Positions 24,829-28,640 of a stretch of DNA of 28,640 nt are shown here, piece by piece (the first letter of the stretch is position 1; every line of letters starts with the position of its first letter). The stretch is from JBGTIS01 sp041745535 (GTDB lineage Bacteria > Bacteroidota > Bacteroidia > Cytophagales > Cyclobacteriaceae): positions 1-28,640 of the forward strand of contig JBGTIS010000011.1 in NCBI GenBank assembly GCA_041745535.1, in the 5' to 3' direction. Below the pieces are notes generated by a model. It did not search any database and was not told where the DNA came from. It worked only from the letters and a program-made list of their open reading frames with translations. The position numbers were made by a program, and so were the translations under genes.

Positions 24829-27204
24829 TTAAAATTCAATCCTGTAGGTAAGAATAGGAATCAGGCCGAGCTGGTATTTGGTAATGACCTGATCCTGCAA
24901 GGCATCGTAGTACTGGAAGGCTACGTTTTCCCGGTTCAGGGCATTTTGCAGGTCCAGGGAAAGCTCGCTGGTATAGTTGGACTTGTTCTTCCGCAGGCTC
25001 AGCCGGAAATCTATTTTAAAGTAGGCAGGCAGTTGGTTACTGAAAGCCTGTGCATCATCAAATATGGTAGTCTGCGCCTGTTCCGAGGCATTCACATTAA
25101 TGGGTGTGGTGCGCTGTCCGCCCATATATACGCCCCGCAGGTTAATGCCAATCACCCTTTTCTTATCGCCTTTGTTCCAGGGAAATTCCTTGCCTCCTGT
25201 AGCACTAATCGCAAAGTTGCCATTAAAGCGGGTATTGCGCTGTACGCCATCGGCTACCGTGTACTTCGACTGATACAGAGAGCTGCTCAACAGAAAATAA
25301 TAACTATCGGTCATACTTTTTTCCAGCGTAAGCTCAACGCCATAGTTTCTGCCGGTTCCTTCATTTACCAATGGCTCGTTCACAAAACCTTCAAACAGGT
25401 TGAGGGCAGAAAAAGTACTGTTCGGGTTCCGCGAAATGGGCACATCGAACAACGACTGATAGTAAGTTTCCAACCGCAAATTCGCTGTTTCTCCCAGCAA
25501 ATGGGTATAACTCAGCACATAATGATGGGCTTTGGTAAAACCCAGACTCTGATTGGGATTCGTAACCTGTCCGTTGGGCAAGGTGGCCGCATAAAAATAC
25601 ACCCCTGGCAGTTGTAACTGGCTGTGCAGTCCGTAGGCAAAAATAAGCGACTGCCTGGCAGAAAGATCCCACTGGAGAGAAGCCCTGGGCTCGAGTGATT
25701 GGCTGCCACTCATGGAAAAGTAGGTAAAGTGCAAGCCCGCGTTCAGTGACAGCTGATCGGTAATGGCATATTTTCCGGTGATATAGGGCTGTACCAGATA
25801 GCCGCCCCCATCGCCTTCTACCAGTTCTTTTGGAGTACTCACCAGATTACCATCTACACTGCGCAGCTTGTAATTCAACCGATCGAGGTAAAAGCCGCCA
25901 CTTACCGAATGGTTGCCTGCCAGTTTATGGGTGAGGGACGAAGTAGCTGATAGCCGTACTTCCTGATAATCGTCCTGCGATACCCGTATGGCCTGGTAAT
26001 TATTGTCCAGTACATCGCCAAAGCGACTGCTGCTAAGGGCTGAGGTAGCCAGCGTGGTTTTCCAGAATGCTTTCCCCAGCGACAGCGTATGGGTTACTCC
26101 CAAAGCCCCCATATCGTTGGTAAACTCCACATCATACCGATCTTTCTCTGTTTCCCAGTCCACAGAATCGCGGGAAGCTTCAAATACATTGCTGCCCAGT
26201 CCGCCTATGCCAAATACGGTAAACTCACCGGCTTTCTCCGTAGGAAAGGAAAGGTTAAAGGAAAGGTCCTGAAAGGTGATGTTCTCTCCGCCAAAATCAA
26301 GGCCGATTACATTGGTGAGCAGACCAACGGTAGAATACCGATAGTTGGCTAAAAAGGAGCTTTCGGAACCCTTTTTAAAAGGCCCTTCCACGGCAAATTC
26401 CAGTCCGATCAGGCCCAGTTGGGCGGTGTATTCATATTGCTGGTTATTGCCTTTGCGAAGGCGCATGTCGAAAACACCGCCAATGGCATTGCCATACCGG
26501 GCCGGAAAAGCACCGCTCAGGAAAGTGGAATTATCCAGCACCTGTGTACTTAATATACTTTGGTTGCCGCTGTTCTGTACCCGGCGGTCGCTGAAGGTAC
26601 CGGCATTAGAAAGGTGGTTCGGATTCGCGATGTCCACCCCTTCCAGCCGCCATAGCAAACTGTTGGGTGAGTTCCCCCTTACAGAAATATGGTTGCCCTG
26701 GTCATTCGCTCCCACCACCCCGGGAAAAGAAGTAGCCAGGCGAGCAGGATCGAAAAAGGTAGCGGCATACCTGCGGGTTTCTTCCACAGAAAAGGTGCGA
26801 CTGCTTACCGGATCAATGGTTTCCACGGGTGTTTGTGTATTGTCTCTCACCACAATCTCATCCAGGTTTTTGGCAGCCTGGACAAGAGCAATCTCCAGCA
26901 CCGTTTCTTTTCCGGCCTGCACCAGCAAATCGGGAATGGTAAAGGTTTCGTAGCCCACAAAGCTTGCCTTCAGCACATACCGGCCAATGGGCACTTTCTC
27001 TATCCGGAAGTTTCCCTGCTCATCGGTGGTGGCGCCCAGGCCGGGTCCAGTATCTTTTAAATACACTGAGGCTCCCGGGAGGGGTTGGCGCGTTTCACTT
27101 TCGTATACTGTACCACGGATGGTTTGGGTAATTTCCTGTGAGAAAGTGAAGTGGAAGCTAAAGAACAAAAGACAAAAAAAGCAGAACCGTGGGGTGCTGA
27201 TCAT
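24829..27204 (-). CDS. TonB-dependent outer-membrane receptor with carboxypeptidase-regulatory N-terminal domain
   Basis: This 791-residue receptor has a Sec signal peptide (about 1-22), a carboxypeptidase-D regulatory-like beta domain (about 28-112, GTVYESETRQPLPGASVYL), a TonB-box-like DEIVV (115-119), a plug domain (about 140-245, with ISVRGNSPNSLLWRLEGVDI) and a beta barrel ending in the aromatic terminus YRIEF. It should import a ligand across the outer membrane using ExbBD-TonB energy. No SusD partner follows, so it is not a classic glycan SusCD pair; substrate unknown. It diverges from an ECF sigma factor gene. A -7-type box lies about 60 bases upstream. Confidence 0.92.
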   Translation of the reverse strand: MISTPRFCFFCLLFFSFHFTFSQEITQTIRGTVYESETRQPLPGASVYLKDTGPGLGATTDEQGNFRIEKVPIGRYVLKASFVGYETFTIPDLLVQAGKETVLEIALVQAAKNLDEIVVRDNTQTPVETIDPVSSRTFSVEETRRYAATFFDPARLATSFPGVVGANDQGNHISVRGNSPNSLLWRLEGVDIANPNHLSNAGTFSDRRVQNSGNQSILSTQVLDNSTFLSGAFPARYGNAIGGVFDMRLRKGNNQQYEYTAQLGLIGLEFAVEGPFKKGSESSFLANYRYSTVGLLTNVIGLDFGGENITFQDLSFNLSFPTEKAGEFTVFGIGGLGSNVFEASRDSVDWETEKDRYDVEFTNDMGALGVTHTLSLGKAFWKTTLATSALSSSRFGDVLDNNYQAIRVSQDDYQEVRLSATSSLTHKLAGNHSVSGGFYLDRLNYKLRSVDGNLVSTPKELVEGDGGGYLVQPYITGKYAITDQLSLNAGLHFTYFSMSGSQSLEPRASLQWDLSARQSLIFAYGLHSQLQLPGVYFYAATLPNGQVTNPNQSLGFTKAHHYVLSYTHLLGETANLRLETYYQSLFDVPISRNPNSTFSALNLFEGFVNEPLVNEGTGRNYGVELTLEKSMTDSYYFLLSSSLYQSKYTVADGVQRNTRFNGNFAISATGGKEFPWNKGDKKRVIGINLRGVYMGGQRTTPINVNASEQAQTTIFDDAQAFSNQLPAYFKIDFRLSLRKNKSNYTSELSLDLQNALNRENVAFQYYDALQDQVITKYQLGLIPILTYRIEF

Positions 27205-27265
27205 TATTGAAGGAATTAAAACGTGTTAAACAAATACACCATGCCTGGCGGTAGCACGGGTAATA

Positions 27266-27273
27266 CAAAGCTA
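27266..27273 (-). promoter_or_regulatory. -7 promoter box for the TonB receptor
   Basis: On the minus strand this reads TAGCTTTG, an exact TAnnTTTG match, about 60 bases from the receptor ATG. No convincing -33 element is seen. Confidence 0.4.
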
Positions 27274-27428
27274 AAAAAATACTCGACATTGTACCTTTCA
27301 GTGAGTAGCCTCTTCATTATTTTTATAGTGCTTTACATAAAAGCAGTAACTAATATCATAAATTTTTGATGTTTTCTGTAAGCTTTACCAGCTTCCTGCG
27401 ACTAACCGGTTAAAAGAACTAAAAATAC

Positions 27429-27911
27429 TTGGAAGCCAGATTTATTGAGATCCTTTCGAAACACCAGGGCATTCTTTTAAAAGTGTGCAGAATGTACTGC
27501 TACAACATGGATGATGCCGATGACCTGTTCCAGGAAATTGTCCTTCAGCTTTGGAAGTCGTTTCCCCGGTTTCAGGGTCAGGCTAAAGTTAGTACCTGGA
27601 TGTATCGGATCGCGCTTAATACGGCTATTACTCGCTTAAGAAAGCAATATGGAAAATTAAACCAACTTACATCTTTGCAACCATTATCTAATTTTCAGGA
27701 CGATCAGTCGCAACGCATCGACATTCAGTATGAAGAAGAATTATACAGAGCTATCAATCAGCTGAACAGGTTCGACAAAGCACTGGTGATGTTATATCTG
27801 GAAGAGAAGAGCTATGAGGAAATGGCTGAAATTATGAGTATTTCCGAAACGTATATTGGGGTAAAGATTAACAGAATCAAGAAAAAGTTAAAAGAAATAA
27901 TTAATCCGTAA
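27429..27911 (+). CDS. ECF-type RNA polymerase sigma factor
   Basis: This is a 160-residue sigma-70 family, extracytoplasmic-function sigma factor. Region 2 reads DADDLFQEIVLQLWKS then STWMYRIALNTA (29-66), and region 4 reads YEEMAEIMSISETYIGVKI (129-147), a helix-turn-helix for the -35 element. The start is TTG at 27429: an in-frame stop lies 9 bases upstream and no ATG occurs before residue 22. The membrane-protein gene begins 2 bases after its stop, so the two are almost surely one transcript. It diverges from the TonB receptor, which could be a target, although the usual FecR-type anti-sigma is missing. Confidence 0.92.
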   Translation: MEARFIEILSKHQGILLKVCRMYCYNMDDADDLFQEIVLQLWKSFPRFQGQAKVSTWMYRIALNTAITRLRKQYGKLNQLTSLQPLSNFQDDQSQRIDIQYEEELYRAINQLNRFDKALVMLYLEEKSYEEMAEIMSISETYIGVKINRIKKKLKEIINP

Positions 27912-27913
27912 CG

Positions 27914-28522
27914 ATGGAACTCGACGACTTAAAAGCCCCATGGCGAAAAGATACTGTATTACATGAACAATTAAATAAAAAGAATATGGAACAATTACAA
28001 TTTATTGTACAAGGGAAAACTACGAACCTGGCGCGCACGCTCAAAAGGAAATTTGAAAAAATAATCAATTCCCTAATGATTGGCATTCTGATTTTTACGG
28101 TGTTTTTTATGTCTATTTCAGATGGATTCGCCGAACCGGGTACCATCAAGGGGTTTATCAAAGGCTTACTAGTATATATGGCCGTGTTGATATTCTACTG
28201 GATTCGGTTTAAAAGCATCAACAACCTGGCACTAAGCGACGACCTGAAAGTACGCCTGCGTCAGCTTATTCAGAAACTCAGAAAAAACCTGAAACTGGAA
28301 GTTATTTTCTTTTTCGTTACCTACCTAATTGCGATTGTAGCAGGCCGATTTATCTTAGGCAAAGGCATGGAAGATATACTGAAACCTGATGTGGTTATTA
28401 CTTTTGCTTTATCTGTGCTTTTTATCGGTACTATTTTATTGCTCACAACCAGAAGATACAAAAGGCAAATCGCCGAATTACAAGGGTATTTGGAAGAATA
28501 TGAAGAAAGTATTGAAGAATAA
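27914..28522 (+). CDS. Four-helix membrane protein, possible regulator of the adjacent sigma factor
   Basis: The 202-residue product begins with a soluble stretch of about 50 residues (MELDDLKAPWRKDTVLHEQL), then has helices at about 51-68, 82-98, 129-147 and 159-178, and ends in a charged coiled-coil-like tail (IAELQGYLEEYEESIEE). No enzyme motif is seen. Its 2-base spacing from the ECF sigma gene is the layout of membrane anti-sigma factors, and small membrane proteins with a MELDDLK-like start are common partners of ECF factors in Bacteroidota from memory. The anti-sigma role is inference. Confidence 0.75.
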   Translation: MELDDLKAPWRKDTVLHEQLNKKNMEQLQFIVQGKTTNLARTLKRKFEKIINSLMIGILIFTVFFMSISDGFAEPGTIKGFIKGLLVYMAVLIFYWIRFKSINNLALSDDLKVRLRQLIQKLRKNLKLEVIFFFVTYLIAIVAGRFILGKGMEDILKPDVVITFALSVLFIGTILLLTTRRYKRQIAELQGYLEEYEESIEE

Positions 28523-28526
28523 GTTA

Positions 28527-28640
28527 TTACTTATCCATTCCCTTTTTAGAAGGGTCCAGCATCTTAGTATCCGCTAACCAGTTGGCAAGGCGTTGTAGCC
28601 GGGAATGGATGGACTTTAAGGAAGAACGGTCGCCCATATT
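28527..28640 (-). CDS. C-terminal end of a minus-strand gene leaving the window
   Basis: On the minus strand an open frame entering from the right edge reads MGDRSSLKSIHSRL, QRLANWLADTKMLD, PSKKGMDK and stops at 28527-28529. It may be the tail of a longer protein or a small protein starting at the ATG near 28637. The family is not recognisable. It is convergent with the membrane-protein gene. Confidence 0.4.
   Translation of the reverse strand, partial: NMGDRSSLKSIHSRLQRLANWLADTKMLDPSKKGMDK

Noticed and set aside
24946..25617. 223-codon plus-strand open frame opposite the TonB receptor
   Set aside because: It mirrors the receptor coding sequence and has no independent motif.
27356..27369. 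Possible -7 box for the ECF sigma gene (AATTTTTG)
   Set aside because: It differs from TAnnTTTG at the first base and has no -33 partner.

Overview
The window looks like a chromosomal segment from a Bacteroidota bacterium, probably order Cytophagales (inference; no marker gene fixes the genus). Supporting signs are a SusC-like TonB-dependent receptor with an N-terminal carboxypeptidase-regulatory domain, TAnnTTTG-type promoter boxes, genes mostly lacking Shine-Dalgarno sequences, an AIM24/TIGR00266 protein, a THUMP-like methyltransferase and the ligase-associated exonuclease/ATP-dependent ligase pair.

Positions 1-4986 are a mobile-element graveyard. They hold a broken IS1182-family transposase running in from the left edge, a second broken IS1182-type element with recognisable inverted repeats (about 1488-3349), and one intact IS4/IS701-like element (3445-4884) with 15-bp inverted repeats and a 5-bp target duplication. 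The intact element interrupts an older, already degenerate reading frame. Next come two minus-strand tRNA genes, Ser(GCU) then Pro(UGG), each followed by its own hairpin terminator, and a small palindrome-rich repeat.

Positions 5859-22719 are conserved core genome: a two-gene DNA repair set (exonuclease and ATP ligase) without the helicase and phosphoesterase that often accompany it; a large CHASE3/PAS histidine kinase; a lipoprotein sulfatase; a minus-strand group gltX - small charged protein - AIM24; ridA overlapping a membrane-protein gene; a thioesterase; a membrane protein; asd overlapping a THUMP-like methyltransferase; and valS, divergent from asd.

Positions 22720-24828 are a second accessory pocket. 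It holds a deleted and frameshifted IS4-type transposase, a 5'-truncated EF-Tu domain-III-like fragment, a RelE/ParE-type toxin with an unclassified antitoxin, and copies of a CCGATAGC terminator-like repeat. The right end has a TonB-dependent receptor divergent from an ECF sigma factor and a four-helix membrane protein that may be its regulator, then the tail of a minus-strand gene leaving the window.

I did not find a convincing new defence or biosynthetic system. The best leads are the toxin-antitoxin pair, the ECF sigma/membrane protein pair, the overlapping-gene pairs of unknown logic, and the layered IS insertions into an unidentified gene.
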